A DNA stretch of 64,000 nucleotides from Duodenibacillus sp964509205 (GTDB lineage: Bacteria > Pseudomonadota > Gammaproteobacteria > Burkholderiales > Burkholderiaceae_F): contig CAZDVW010000001.1 of the NCBI GenBank assembly GCA_964509205.1, positions 62,001 through 126,000 on the forward strand. Direction: 5' to 3'. The translations under genes were made by a program, and so were the position numbers. The notes under the pieces were generated by a model. That model made no database searches. It saw only the letters and a program-made list of their open reading frames with translations, and was not told the origin of the DNA. This document shows, one piece after another, positions 35,019-43,503 of the stretch; the stretch's first letter is position 1, and each line of letters opens with the position of its first letter.

Positions 35019-36836
35019 TCATGGCTTAACAAGACAATGCGCAAGCGGTTCCAAAGGACTGCTTACAAGATTCAACAAGTTATCCGCTTGTCTGGCCTCA
35101 GAAACAACAGCCCTCTGAATCGTTTTTTCCACAGAACCGCCAAAGCCCTCTGCCCGCACCAAGAGTTTCTCGATCCAATTGCGAACGGTATTGGGTGATT
35201 GTTCATACCAATAAACCGGAGCAGACGATTTAAGCCCGGCAAGGCGACGCGCTTCATTCTGTGCCGCCTCGATTCCTCCAAGCTTGTCTACCAAACCGAG
35301 TTTTTGAGCCTGACGCCCCGTGTAAACGCGACCCTGAGCGAGAGGTTCAATCTTAGAAATCGGCATCTTGCGTGCATCGGAAACTAACTTCAGAAAATCC
35401 CTGTATGTTCTTTCAACAGTCATTTCCATGATGTTTTTAAATCGAGGATCCAAAGCAAGAGCTGGGCTCTTTACTCCGGCAAGCCACTCCGTATAGGCTC
35501 CGCCCGATCCGACAGAAAACTTTCCCAGTGTCTTTTCAAACGTCGGCATCATTCCGAAAACGCCCACGGAGCCAGTAATCGTCATGGGGTCTGCCACGAT
35601 GCAGTCGGCAGCAAGACTAATCCAATACCCGCCGCTTGCTGCCATATCCCCCATGCTGACAACAACGGGTTTTCCGCTCTTTTTCAGCCATTCAAGCTCA
35701 CGTCGAATCATCTCGCTGGCAACAGCACTTCCTCCCGGGCTGTCGATGCGAACAACGAGAGCGGCTACATTTTCATCTTCTCTCGCCTCCCGAATCAGTT
35801 CGCCCGCACTGCGAGCTCCGATCATGCCGAGCCCGCTGGCTCCGTCCCGAATATCTCCCTCGAGCGTAAGAACGGCAATCCCTCGCCCATCCGAGTTATC
35901 TTCCGGGCAAGCATCGAGATAATCCAAATAATCCACGGCGCGCAAACTGCCGTTCGATTTCTTCCCGCCCTGACGTTCAATCAGAATAGCTCGTACCTCG
36001 TCTGCACTTCGTACTCCGTCAACCAGATTGGCATTCAGCGCCACGCGGCTCATATCGCCTTGCGCACGAAAGACCTCATTTTCAAAGTTCGCAATTAAGT
36101 TGCTGACCGCACCCGGCATCAATCCGCGAGAAGCCTCAATCGACTCTGTAACCTGTGCCCACGCATCATTCATCCAGAAACGGTCCGCACGGAGTGCCTG
36201 CTCGCTCGGAGCCTTTCGAACAAAGGTCTCCGGGAAAGATTTATAGGCTCCGGCTTTAAAAACGTGAACCGTCACGCCAAGCTGTTTGAGCGCCTCTCCC
36301 CAATAAAGGCGCGTATTGCCGATGCCCGTCAACAAAACATTTCCCATCGGGTGAATGAATACTTCGCTCGCATGTGACGCAACGGTGTACTGACTTTGGG
36401 AGAAGGAGCTTGACCAAACGGTCACTTTCTTTCCTGTTTCCCGGATGCGATCCATCGCCTCGCCGATCTCGCGAAGACTGGCGAATCCGGCAGACTGCAA
36501 ATCGTCGACACGAATGAGGACACTTTCAATTCGCGAGTCGTCTCTTGCCGTATTCAGTGCGCGAATTACATCCCGAAGCCGAGTTTCCGGCTCGGCTCCT
36601 GACACGGCATAAGCGAAGGCCGATTCTCGACTTCCGAGCGCTGATTGTTCAACAATCTTGCCCGAAAGCGGAATGACAAGCGTTGTCTTGGGATCGATCT
36701 TGACTGTGTCATTCCGAAAAATAAAGACAAAGAAGCACACGACAAGAATCAGAAGAAGCAAATTCCCGATTGCCTGTCGCGCGAATTCAAACCCCTTCCA
36801 AACGCGTGACCCAAACCATTTAACCGCGTTCCACAT
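35019..36836 (-). CDS. sppA: Signal peptide peptidase SppA, 67K type
   Basis: 605 residues. An inner-membrane serine/lysine protease that clears leftover signal peptides. One N-terminal membrane helix (LLLLILVVCFFVFIF, near residue 25) precedes tandem SppA domains. The catalytic Lys is in VFKAGAYKSFPETF of the first domain and the nucleophile Ser in MGDMAASGGYWIS of the second; GGSAVASEMIRRE is also family-typical. The start at 36836 (MWNAVKWFG) has GGGAG seven bases upstream and overlaps the 3' end of the HAD gene by 17 bases, so the two are probably coupled. Confidence 0.94.
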   Translation of the reverse strand: MWNAVKWFGSRVWKGFEFARQAIGNLLLLILVVCFFVFIFRNDTVKIDPKTTLVIPLSGKIVEQSALGSRESAFAYAVSGAEPETRLRDVIRALNTARDDSRIESVLIRVDDLQSAGFASLREIGEAMDRIRETGKKVTVWSSSFSQSQYTVASHASEVFIHPMGNVLLTGIGNTRLYWGEALKQLGVTVHVFKAGAYKSFPETFVRKAPSEQALRADRFWMNDAWAQVTESIEASRGLMPGAVSNLIANFENEVFRAQGDMSRVALNANLVDGVRSADEVRAILIERQGGKKSNGSLRAVDYLDYLDACPEDNSDGRGIAVLTLEGDIRDGASGLGMIGARSAGELIREAREDENVAALVVRIDSPGGSAVASEMIRRELEWLKKSGKPVVVSMGDMAASGGYWISLAADCIVADPMTITGSVGVFGMMPTFEKTLGKFSVGSGGAYTEWLAGVKSPALALDPRFKNIMEMTVERTYRDFLKLVSDARKMPISKIEPLAQGRVYTGRQAQKLGLVDKLGGIEAAQNEARRLAGLKSSAPVYWYEQSPNTVRNWIEKLLVRAEGFGGSVEKTIQRAVVSEARQADNLLNLVSSPLEPLAHCLVKP

Positions 36837-37575
36837 GGCAAATCTCCCGTACGATCCTATTGCCGACAGATGCAATTTTCGCAAGTTCTGTGACATCGCG
36901 CACAGAAAAGTCTACAAAACATGGCTGAGGAGAAATGAGTCGCTTCGAATGACCGACACAACGAATTGTCTTCATTCCGAGCGATTTAGCCGCTCGAAGG
37001 TTATTTAATCCATCGTCAACAAGAACCGTTTTTTGCGGCAAGAAACCGCTGCGTGCTAAGGCAATCTGAATGGCCTCTCGCTGAGGCTTGCAGCGCCATC
37101 GCCCGGGGACTCTCATCTGCTCAGGGCTGTAAACTGCATCAAAAAGACCGAAAATCCCCAAAAAGGAAAGAACCCGTTCGGCATACGCATGCGGCCCGTT
37201 TGTCAAAACCACTTTCCTTCCGGGCAGCGAACGAATCAGGCTACACAGCGTGTGCGCTGAAGCAACCGGCTTGATATACGGTTCCAAATCAAACGAATGT
37301 GTTTCGCGAAAGAAGAGTTCGGGGCTGATCCCGTGAAAACGTTCCAAACCCAAGAATGTTGCCCCGTAACTGGCCCAATAGTTGTACTGAATCTCCTCGG
37401 CTTGTTTCAGAGAGACCCCTAAATGCGACGCAATGAAACGTGCCATGCGTTGATGAATCTGGTCAAAAACACCGGCATCTGCATCGTAAAGCGTGTTGTC
37501 GAGGTCAAAAAGCCACAAGGACACTTCGCCCAAAAGATGTCCTGGTCCGCCTCTGACCTCTATTTGCCTTCTCAT
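36820..37575 (-). CDS. HAD-superfamily pyrimidine 5'-nucleotidase-like hydrolase
   Basis: About 251 residues. HAD motif I WLFDLDNTLYDAD (near residue 21) carries the nucleophile Asp and acid Asp, motif II is VVLTNGP, the motif III Lys lies in RCKPQREAI and motif IV is VLVDDGLNNLRAAKSLGM. The pattern fits the Sdt1/PyrNtase branch that dephosphorylates pyrimidine nucleotides; the exact substrate is unproven. Neither ATG 37575 nor GTG 37581 has a good ribosome site, so the start may be internal. It lies 12 bases after hslU and overlaps sppA. Confidence 0.85.
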   Translation of the reverse strand: MRRQIEVRGGPGHLLGEVSLWLFDLDNTLYDADAGVFDQIHQRMARFIASHLGVSLKQAEEIQYNYWASYGATFLGLERFHGISPELFFRETHSFDLEPYIKPVASAHTLCSLIRSLPGRKVVLTNGPHAYAERVLSFLGIFGLFDAVYSPEQMRVPGRWRCKPQREAIQIALARSGFLPQKTVLVDDGLNNLRAAKSLGMKTIRCVGHSKRLISPQPCFVDFSVRDVTELAKIASVGNRIVREICHVERG

Positions 37576-37587
37576 TTTCACAGACAG

Positions 37588-38934
37588 CTATAAGACATAA
37601 CGCGACAAATCTTCGTTCTGCGCGATATCTCCGAGCTTGCTCTTCACATAGGCTGCGTCAATCCGAACAACGGATTCCGAACAATTGCCGGCATCAAAAC
37701 TGGCGTCCTCCAACAGTTTCTCCATCACTGTATGAAGGCGTCTTGCCCCGATGTTCTCCGTGTGTTCGTTGACGTCGCAAGCATACTGTGCGATCAAGCG
37801 AATCGCTTCCTCATCAAAAGAAAGCTTACATCCGTCTGCACCGAGCAATGCCTCATACTGCTTAACGAGCGAAGCATCCGTCGCCGTAAGAATTCTTTCA
37901 AAATCCTTGCTGGTCAAACTCTTTAACTCAACACGAATCGGAAGCCGACCCTGCAATTCCGGCACCAGATCCGACGGCTTTGACAAATGGAATGCTCCTG
38001 ATGCAATAAAAAGGATGTGATCCGTACGAACCCAACCGTATTTTGTCTTTACCGTTGTCCCTTCAATCAGAGGCAACAAATCACGCTGAACGCCTTCTCT
38101 GGAAACGTCTGCTCCGTTTGTCTCTCCGCCACGGGCGATTTTGTCAATCTCGTCAATAAAGACAATGCCGTTATTTTCCACATTGGCCACGGCATCTCGC
38201 ATGCACTCAGACTGATCGATGAGTTTTCCGGCCTCTTCCTCAGCATAAATGGAGAGGACATCCTTCACCTTCAAACGCCGTCTTTCTTTTTGCTGTTGCT
38301 GAAGCTTTTCAAAAACGCTCTGAAGCTGATTCTCCATGTCGTCCATCCCTTCCGGAGCAATCATGTTAAAAACAGGTCCAGTAGCGGGCACTTCTGCCTC
38401 GACAAGCTTGTCGTCCAAACGCCCCGCCCGCAAATCCTCGCGCAAGCGGCGGCGCGCAACCCCCTCGACAGGAGCAACAGGCGTTCCGTCTGAATTCGTC
38501 ACCTGCGTCGTCGGAGGAACCAAAAGATCAAGAACACGATTTTCCGCCGCCTCTTCAGCTCGTACGCGAACTCGACGCTTTTGCTGTTCGCGCATCAGTT
38601 TCATTCCGGCTTCCATCAGATCCCGAATGATGGACTCAACATTGCGGCCGACATAACCGACTTCCGTAAACTTTGTTGCTTCCGTTTTGACAAACGGCGC
38701 ATCCGTCAGCTTGGCAAGACGTCTGGCAATCTCTGTCTTTCCGACGCCTGTCGGTCCAATCATCAGAATGTTTTTCGGAGTAATTTCTGAACACAACGGC
38801 TCAGGAACTCGGGCTCGACGCCAACGGTTGCGCAATGCAATCGCAACAGCCCGCTTGGCTTCGTCTTGTCCGACAATGTACTTATCCAATTCGCTGACGA
38901 TCTCACGAGGTCTCATCATGGATTCAACTGTCAT
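37588..38934 (-). CDS. hslU: ATP-dependent protease ATPase subunit HslU
   Basis: 448 residues. The hexameric AAA+ unfoldase of the HslUV protease. MRPREIVSELDKYIVGQDEAK at the N terminus, Walker A IGPTGVGKTEIARR (near residue 60), pore loop TEVGYVGRNVES, the I-domain rich in Gln/Arg, Walker B NGIVFIDEIDKIA, and the C terminus ending RYVL, which docks into HslV. It follows hslV by 9 bases. Confidence 0.97.
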   Translation of the reverse strand: MTVESMMRPREIVSELDKYIVGQDEAKRAVAIALRNRWRRARVPEPLCSEITPKNILMIGPTGVGKTEIARRLAKLTDAPFVKTEATKFTEVGYVGRNVESIIRDLMEAGMKLMREQQKRRVRVRAEEAAENRVLDLLVPPTTQVTNSDGTPVAPVEGVARRRLREDLRAGRLDDKLVEAEVPATGPVFNMIAPEGMDDMENQLQSVFEKLQQQQKERRRLKVKDVLSIYAEEEAGKLIDQSECMRDAVANVENNGIVFIDEIDKIARGGETNGADVSREGVQRDLLPLIEGTTVKTKYGWVRTDHILFIASGAFHLSKPSDLVPELQGRLPIRVELKSLTSKDFERILTATDASLVKQYEALLGADGCKLSFDEEAIRLIAQYACDVNEHTENIGARRLHTVMEKLLEDASFDAGNCSESVVRIDAAYVKSKLGDIAQNEDLSRYVL

Positions 38935-38943
38935 TTCCTACCC

Positions 38944-39483
38944 CTACGACTTAATGACTTCAACCGTAAGATTCTGATTCGTGTAAATGCAGAGATCTCC
39001 GGCAATTTTGAGTGATTCGCGAACGATTGCTTCAGCATCCATTTGCGTGTGTTCGGCCAATGCCCGAGCCGCACTCAATGCGTACGATCCGCCTGAGCCG
39101 ATGGCGGCAATCCCGTTTTCCGGTTCAATCACATCCCCATTTCCAGACAACACGAGCGTCATAGAGGCGTCTGCTGTAATCATCATAGCTTCCAAATGCC
39201 GCAGTGCTTTGTCCGTGCGCCATTGTTTAGCCAACTCAATAGCCGCCCGCATCAAGTTGCCGGAGTGTTTCTCGAGAACGCCTTCAAATCGCTCTACCAA
39301 TGTGAAGGCATCCGCCGTTGCGCCAGCGAAGCCAACAATAACCTTGTCGTGGTAAATGCGTCTGACCTTTCTGGCTGTTCCTTTGAAGACGACGTTGCCA
39401 AGCGTTACCTGCCCGTCTCCGGCCATGGCAACGATGTTGCCGCGCCGTACACACAAAATAGTTGTTCCGTGAAACTGTTCCAT
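38944..39483 (-). CDS. hslV: ATP-dependent protease catalytic subunit HslV
   Basis: 179 residues. The threonine protease partner of HslU. The mature N-terminal Thr is Thr7 (HGTTILCVRR) after removal of a six-residue propeptide; GDGQVTLGNVVFKGTARKVRR, AGATADAFTL and IGSGGSYALSAARAL are family landmarks. It is the first gene of hslVU, about 120 bases downstream of dksA with a terminator between them. Confidence 0.97.
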   Translation of the reverse strand: MEQFHGTTILCVRRGNIVAMAGDGQVTLGNVVFKGTARKVRRIYHDKVIVGFAGATADAFTLVERFEGVLEKHSGNLMRAAIELAKQWRTDKALRHLEAMMITADASMTLVLSGNGDVIEPENGIAAIGSGGSYALSAARALAEHTQMDAEAIVRESLKIAGDLCIYTNQNLTVEVIKS

Positions 39484-39532
39484 AACTGACTTTCAAATCT
39501 GAATGTAAACAAAACGTCTCGGACGATAGACT

Positions 39533-39567
39533 AAAAAAACAAAGAGGAGGTTCCAACGTCCTCCTCT
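39533..39567 (-). terminator. Terminator between dksA and hslV
   Basis: On the minus strand AGAGGAGG/CCTCCTCT (39567-39560 and 39550-39543) with a nine-base loop is followed by TTGTTTTTT. It ends the dksA transcript. Confidence 0.85.
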
Positions 39568-39600
39568 GAATCAAAAACTACCGCAAACACCTTTCGGGAT

Positions 39601-40020
39601 TTAATCACCATACATCTTCTGGCGAATCTCCCGACGCTCCTGCGCTTCAAGGGAAAGAGTCGTCGTCGGTCGCGCCAAAAGTCTTGGGACTCCGATCGGC
39701 TCACCTGTCTCCTCGCACCAACCGTATTCTCCCTCATCAATGCGTCGAAGCGCTGCCTGAACCTTCTTAAGGAGTTTGCGTTCGCGATCACGGGTTCTCA
39801 ATTCAAACGTCCGCTCTTCCTCAAGCGTAGCACGATCCGCCGGATCAGGAACGACTGTTGTCTCGCGCAAGTTTTCCGTTGTTTGATCTGCATTACTTCT
39901 TAACTGCGCTTCCATCATCTGCAAACGATTGCGGAAAAACTCCACCTGCTGCGCATTCATGTAGTCCTTCTTAGGCATCGCGAGAATTTCTTTCTCGGTA
40001 AGCAACTTCTTTTTTGCCAT
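39601..40020 (-). CDS. dksA: RNA polymerase-binding transcription factor DksA (single-Cys type)
   Basis: 139 residues. It acts with ppGpp in the secondary channel of RNA polymerase during the stringent response. A coiled coil (about residues 25-90, with the tip containing DPADRATLEEER) leads to the C-terminal zinc-finger region GEYGWCEETGEPIGVPRLLARP. Only Cys102 remains of the four zinc cysteines; the others are Thr, Ser and Ala. Such Cys-poor forms are, to my knowledge, common in betaproteobacteria and act without zinc. It precedes hslVU. Confidence 0.94.
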   Translation of the reverse strand: MAKKKLLTEKEILAMPKKDYMNAQQVEFFRNRLQMMEAQLRSNADQTTENLRETTVVPDPADRATLEEERTFELRTRDRERKLLKKVQAALRRIDEGEYGWCEETGEPIGVPRLLARPTTTLSLEAQERREIRQKMYGD

Positions 40021-40293
40021 AAATCATCCTCTCATTTGGGCCGCTGGCTCGGCAAAACAGTTGCCGAACAGATCGGACAGTTGAAAGTGACTGGAAAATT
40101 TAGATGTTCTCTTCTTGTACTCTAATAAAGTACGGAACCAGATTTTTCGGGACGCGGAACATTAGCACAGATTTCTCGCTATTTTTTGAAAACTCACAAA
40201 ATAGGGAACTGAATTTGTTACAAAACAAAAACTGATCGAAAAAAGCCAGCCCTCTATAATCCGAAAGAAGGATCCTTTTCTTCGGAGTTTGCT

Positions 40294-40587
40294 ATGCGTC
40301 GAAAACCTATCCATCGCGGAGGAATCCTTTCTGCCGGGTACGACAGCGATCGCCGCTTTCTTGATGTCGAGTTCGACACACATCGAATTGTGCGCTACGA
40401 GGGTGTTGGAAGGGCAATTGCCGAGCGATTTCTCTGCTCAGCGCAACCGCTTTCGCACCTTCGGGATGAAATCGAGGACGAGTATCCGTCCTCTGAAATT
40501 AGTTCAACGCAGACAAAACAAGAGGAACAAAAGGCTAAAAAAGCCCGCACATCCGACGCTCTCGAAGCCTTATTTCGCTCGAAATAA
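40294..40587 (+). CDS. KTSC-domain small protein
   Basis: 97 residues. The first 65 fit the KTSC domain pattern: ILSAGYDSDRRFLDVEFDTHRIVRYEGVGRAIAERFLCS, where the usual YDxxxxxLxxxF...Y.Y..V is visible. The C-terminal third is a charged Gln/Lys/Glu tail. CGGAG lies six bases before the ATG. The domain is often fused to RNA- or DNA-acting proteins, including lysyl-tRNA synthetase; its role alone is unknown. It is convergent with the coiled-coil gene, 3 bases apart. Confidence 0.8.
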   Translation: MRRKPIHRGGILSAGYDSDRRFLDVEFDTHRIVRYEGVGRAIAERFLCSAQPLSHLRDEIEDEYPSSEISSTQTKQEEQKAKKARTSDALEALFRSK

Positions 40588-40590
40588 TTC

Positions 40591-41055
40591 TTACTTGTTT
40601 TGCGTTCCCTTTTGTAACTTGATATCGACAACCTCGTTGATGCGCTTGATTTGCTCTTCTGTTGCCGCTTCATCGAGCTTTGTCCGTGCCGTCGCCTGAC
40701 GAACCTGCAGGCGCTTTAACTCCAAATCAAGTTCCGTGGATTCATCTGCGTAGCGCTCGAGTTTTTCTTGTCTTGCCGCCCTCTTTTGAGCCGCCGCTTT
40801 CTTTTGTGCAGCCAACTTCTTAGCGGCTGCCGCTTTACGAGCCTCTTGTTGTGCCTTTGCCTTCGCCGCCTCAGCTTTTTCCTTGGCAAGTTTCTGTTCA
40901 GCCTTGGCCTTCACATCCTCGTAGTTCAGACGAACCGATTCAATTTGAGATTCCAGCGACGGATTCTGTTGAGCCGGATAATCCGGCGGAACGGTTTGGG
41001 AAAAAGCCGCCGACACAAACAAAAGACTTCCCAACACAAACAGTTGTTTTTTCAT
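40591..41055 (-). CDS. Secreted coiled-coil protein, function unknown
   Basis: 154 residues: a Sec signal peptide (MKKQLFVLGSLLFVSAAFSQ, cleavage near residue 19), a short PDYPAQQNPSLESQIES segment, then an almost continuous Ala/Lys/Gln/Glu helix (about 45-145) predicted as a coiled coil. Periplasmic by inference. It starts 15 bases after the lipoprotein gene, so the two are likely cotranscribed and may both be envelope components. I do not recognise a named family. Confidence 0.8.
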   Translation of the reverse strand: MKKQLFVLGSLLFVSAAFSQTVPPDYPAQQNPSLESQIESVRLNYEDVKAKAEQKLAKEKAEAAKAKAQQEARKAAAAKKLAAQKKAAAQKRAARQEKLERYADESTELDLELKRLQVRQATARTKLDEAATEEQIKRINEVVDIKLQKGTQNK

Positions 41056-41070
41056 CGTCTCTCTCCTGCC

Positions 41071-41595
41071 TCAACGCTCGGGCTTGGGGCATCCCGCCGG
41101 ATTGTTTGGTTGAATCCTTGTTTCATTCGGACTCGGCGAAACCATAATGGCAGTTCCCGTCTTAAATTCGCACGTGCGACCGACCTGAGCAGAATTAAAA
41201 AGTTTGTCCCCATAACGGAAAGTAATCTGAACGCCGTCGACAAGCGCTTGATCGCCTGAACCCGCGTCCGCCAAGGCCATACCGGCAATACCGCCCGCAA
41301 CGCCTCCGATAACGCGATCACTTCTTCCGGCATTGTGTACTTGGTTGCCGATGGCAATCCCGGCCAACGCACCTAAAACGGCGCCAACAGCCTGAGCCTT
41401 CGATTGATCGGAGCGATTCGGAACAGCTACTCGCGCCGGAATTACCGCAATAATCTGAACTGTTTTAACCTCTTGAGCCTGATTCACAGCAGAGGCATAG
41501 TACGTATCCGAGCGATAAAGATCCCCCGATGATTGGCATCCGCCCAATAGCAACGTACCAATCGCAGCGACACTTACTACGAAATTCTTTTTCAT
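41071..41595 (-). CDS. Glycine-zipper outer-membrane lipoprotein (SlyB/Pcp-like)
   Basis: 174 residues. A lipoprotein signal peptide ends in the lipobox LLGGC (Cys at about residue 20). Two Gly/Ala-rich zipper segments follow, AQAVGAVLGALAGIAIGNQV and VIGGVAGGIAGMALADAGSG, with a C-terminal beta-rich part. The pattern fits the SlyB/Pcp (17 kDa antigen) group, which stabilises the outer membrane. The start at 41595 has GGAAGGGA upstream. The coiled-coil gene follows. Confidence 0.88.
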   Translation of the reverse strand: MKKNFVVSVAAIGTLLLGGCQSSGDLYRSDTYYASAVNQAQEVKTVQIIAVIPARVAVPNRSDQSKAQAVGAVLGALAGIAIGNQVHNAGRSDRVIGGVAGGIAGMALADAGSGDQALVDGVQITFRYGDKLFNSAQVGRTCEFKTGTAIMVSPSPNETRIQPNNPAGCPKPER

Positions 41596-41717
41596 TTTCC
41601 CTTCCTTCAACTCGGTAAAAATTGTCGTTCTGCACCGCTAAACAAACTGTAACGCACAAACGACAGAAGTGCTCGGAAAGACACTGTCCGAAAAAAATCC
41701 TAACAAAACTTAACGTT

Positions 41718-43214
41718 TCACTTCGAGAAAAAAATGCTTGCCAGTCCGAGGAAAATTAAAAAACCCCCGGAATCCGTCGAGAAAGTCAGAAGAACCGATC
41801 CGCCCATCGCCGGGTCTCGTCCGAAATATTTGAGAAGCAACGGGACGGCCAATCCGACAGCTGCTCCGACAACGAAATTAAGAACCATCGCCAGAAACAT
41901 CACAAGTCCGAGCGTCATTCCATAGGGACTGTCCGAATACAATGCCCAAACAAAGAGACCGGAAATGGCACCCCAAACGAGACCATTAATCACGGAAATC
42001 CAAATCTCTTTCTTGATAATGTCCTCTTGGTTGGCGTTCGTAACCTGTCCCATGGCAAGAGAGCGCACAAGAAGCGTCAATGTTTGATTGCCGGAATTTC
42101 CTGCCATCCCGGCCACAATCGGCATCAAAGCAGCTAAAGCAACCACGCGTTCAATCGTTCCGTCAAAGGCATTGATAACCCGCGATGCAAAAAAAGCCGT
42201 ACAAAGATTCACGCCGAGCCAAAGCCAACGATTTTTCGCCGTTTCCCAGACATTACCGAAAATGTCCTGATCATCACTCAAACCGACTGATGCAAGAACA
42301 TCCTCATTGTTTCCTTCTTGGATCACATCCAAGACGTCATTAACCGTCAGACGACCGACAAGGCGCCCTGTTTCATCAATCACAGGTGCGCTCACCAAAT
42401 CGTATCGTTCGAAAGCGTGAGCTGCATCCTCGGCATCGTCCAAAGGATTGAGCGTCAAGATATCCGTCTGAACCAGATCCGACACCGTCACAAATGACTC
42501 ATGTACCAAGATTTGACTAACGGGAAGAACGCCGATGAATTTTCCCTGCCGATTCACAACAAAAAGCTGATCCGTGTGATCCGGAAGGCTTTCAAACTTG
42601 TGCAGATACATGAGAACAGCTTCCAATGTGCTGTCCTGTCTGACCGAAATCATTTCAAAGTCCATCCGGGCACCAACGCTGTTTTCCGGATAACTCATCG
42701 CCGCACGCAACTGCGCACGCTCTTCGTGAGAAAGACCTTCCTGAACTTCGGCGATAACATCAGGCGGAAGATCTTCGACCAGGTCAGCAATTTCGTCGGT
42801 ATCAAGTGTTTCGACAGCATCGACCAACTCATCGGTCGTCATGGCGTCAATGAGCGTTTCACGCACGCCGTCGCTGACTTCGACAAGAATATCGCCTTCG
42901 TCTTCCGAGTCAACCAACTGCCAGACAGCTAAACGGTCATCCTGCGGCAATGCTTCCAGCACATACGCAACGTCGGCCGGATGAAGCGTACTTAATATGT
43001 CGCGAAGTGCGGATTTGGCCTTGTCGCTTAACGGCTTTGCCAACGGATGTTTCGGGTCAACGGAAGGTTTTTGCTGACTCTGCTCTTCCTGCTCCAGAAT
43101 CTGCGTAATCTGAGCAAGCGCAAGGCTTGCCTCCTCGGGCGCAAGTGCAGCAACTTCTTCCGTCTCGGGCTGACGCTCGATCTGACCTACTTTTTCAAGA
43201 TCGCCTTCGCGCAT
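41718..43214 (-). CDS. mgtE: Magnesium transporter MgtE
   Basis: 498 residues. An N-terminal superhelical domain (acidic, with LHPADVAYVLEALPQDDRL) is followed by two CBS domains (about residues 180-300; DQLFVVNRQGKFIGVLPVSQIL, VIDETGRLVGRLTVNDVLDVI) and five membrane helices with the selectivity region ALMPIVAGMAGNSGNQTLTLLVR. It imports Mg2+ and gates by sensing cytoplasmic Mg2+. The start at 43214 (MREGDLEKVG) removes a poorly matching extension open to 43277. No Mg riboswitch was recognised in the leader. Confidence 0.95.
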   Translation of the reverse strand: MREGDLEKVGQIERQPETEEVAALAPEEASLALAQITQILEQEEQSQQKPSVDPKHPLAKPLSDKAKSALRDILSTLHPADVAYVLEALPQDDRLAVWQLVDSEDEGDILVEVSDGVRETLIDAMTTDELVDAVETLDTDEIADLVEDLPPDVIAEVQEGLSHEERAQLRAAMSYPENSVGARMDFEMISVRQDSTLEAVLMYLHKFESLPDHTDQLFVVNRQGKFIGVLPVSQILVHESFVTVSDLVQTDILTLNPLDDAEDAAHAFERYDLVSAPVIDETGRLVGRLTVNDVLDVIQEGNNEDVLASVGLSDDQDIFGNVWETAKNRWLWLGVNLCTAFFASRVINAFDGTIERVVALAALMPIVAGMAGNSGNQTLTLLVRSLAMGQVTNANQEDIIKKEIWISVINGLVWGAISGLFVWALYSDSPYGMTLGLVMFLAMVLNFVVGAAVGLAVPLLLKYFGRDPAMGGSVLLTFSTDSGGFLIFLGLASIFFSK

Positions 43215-43503
43215 GAGACTGCCCCCGAAGAATGAACAAAAGACCTTCCTGCCCGAGAGCCTAAGTGCAACAGGCAAGAAATGATGCAGGAATCAAACCA
43301 CCACGCGCCGAATTATAAGGCTTTCCTATCGGAGCCCATAAAAAACAGCCTCAAAATAATATCTTCAAATTCAATGCTGTAGGAGAAGTCTCCCTCAAGG
43401 TTAGGCACTGAAGAGAGAAGTCCATCAACAAAAAAACGTCCCCTTACCGGAATGGAGTTTTTGTGCTGAAAGTGATCTGGAAATAGCGGCTCTGACCTCA
43501 ATA

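Noticed and set aside
43313..43501. 62-residue minus-strand frame directly after hipA
   Set aside because: TTG start without ribosome site, no recognisable motif, and composition like noncoding sequence; probably random in the hipA-mgtE gap.
43215..43503. Possible magnesium riboswitch before mgtE
   Set aside because: I could not find the conserved helices of the M-box or a mgtA-type leader; the region looks unstructured by eye.
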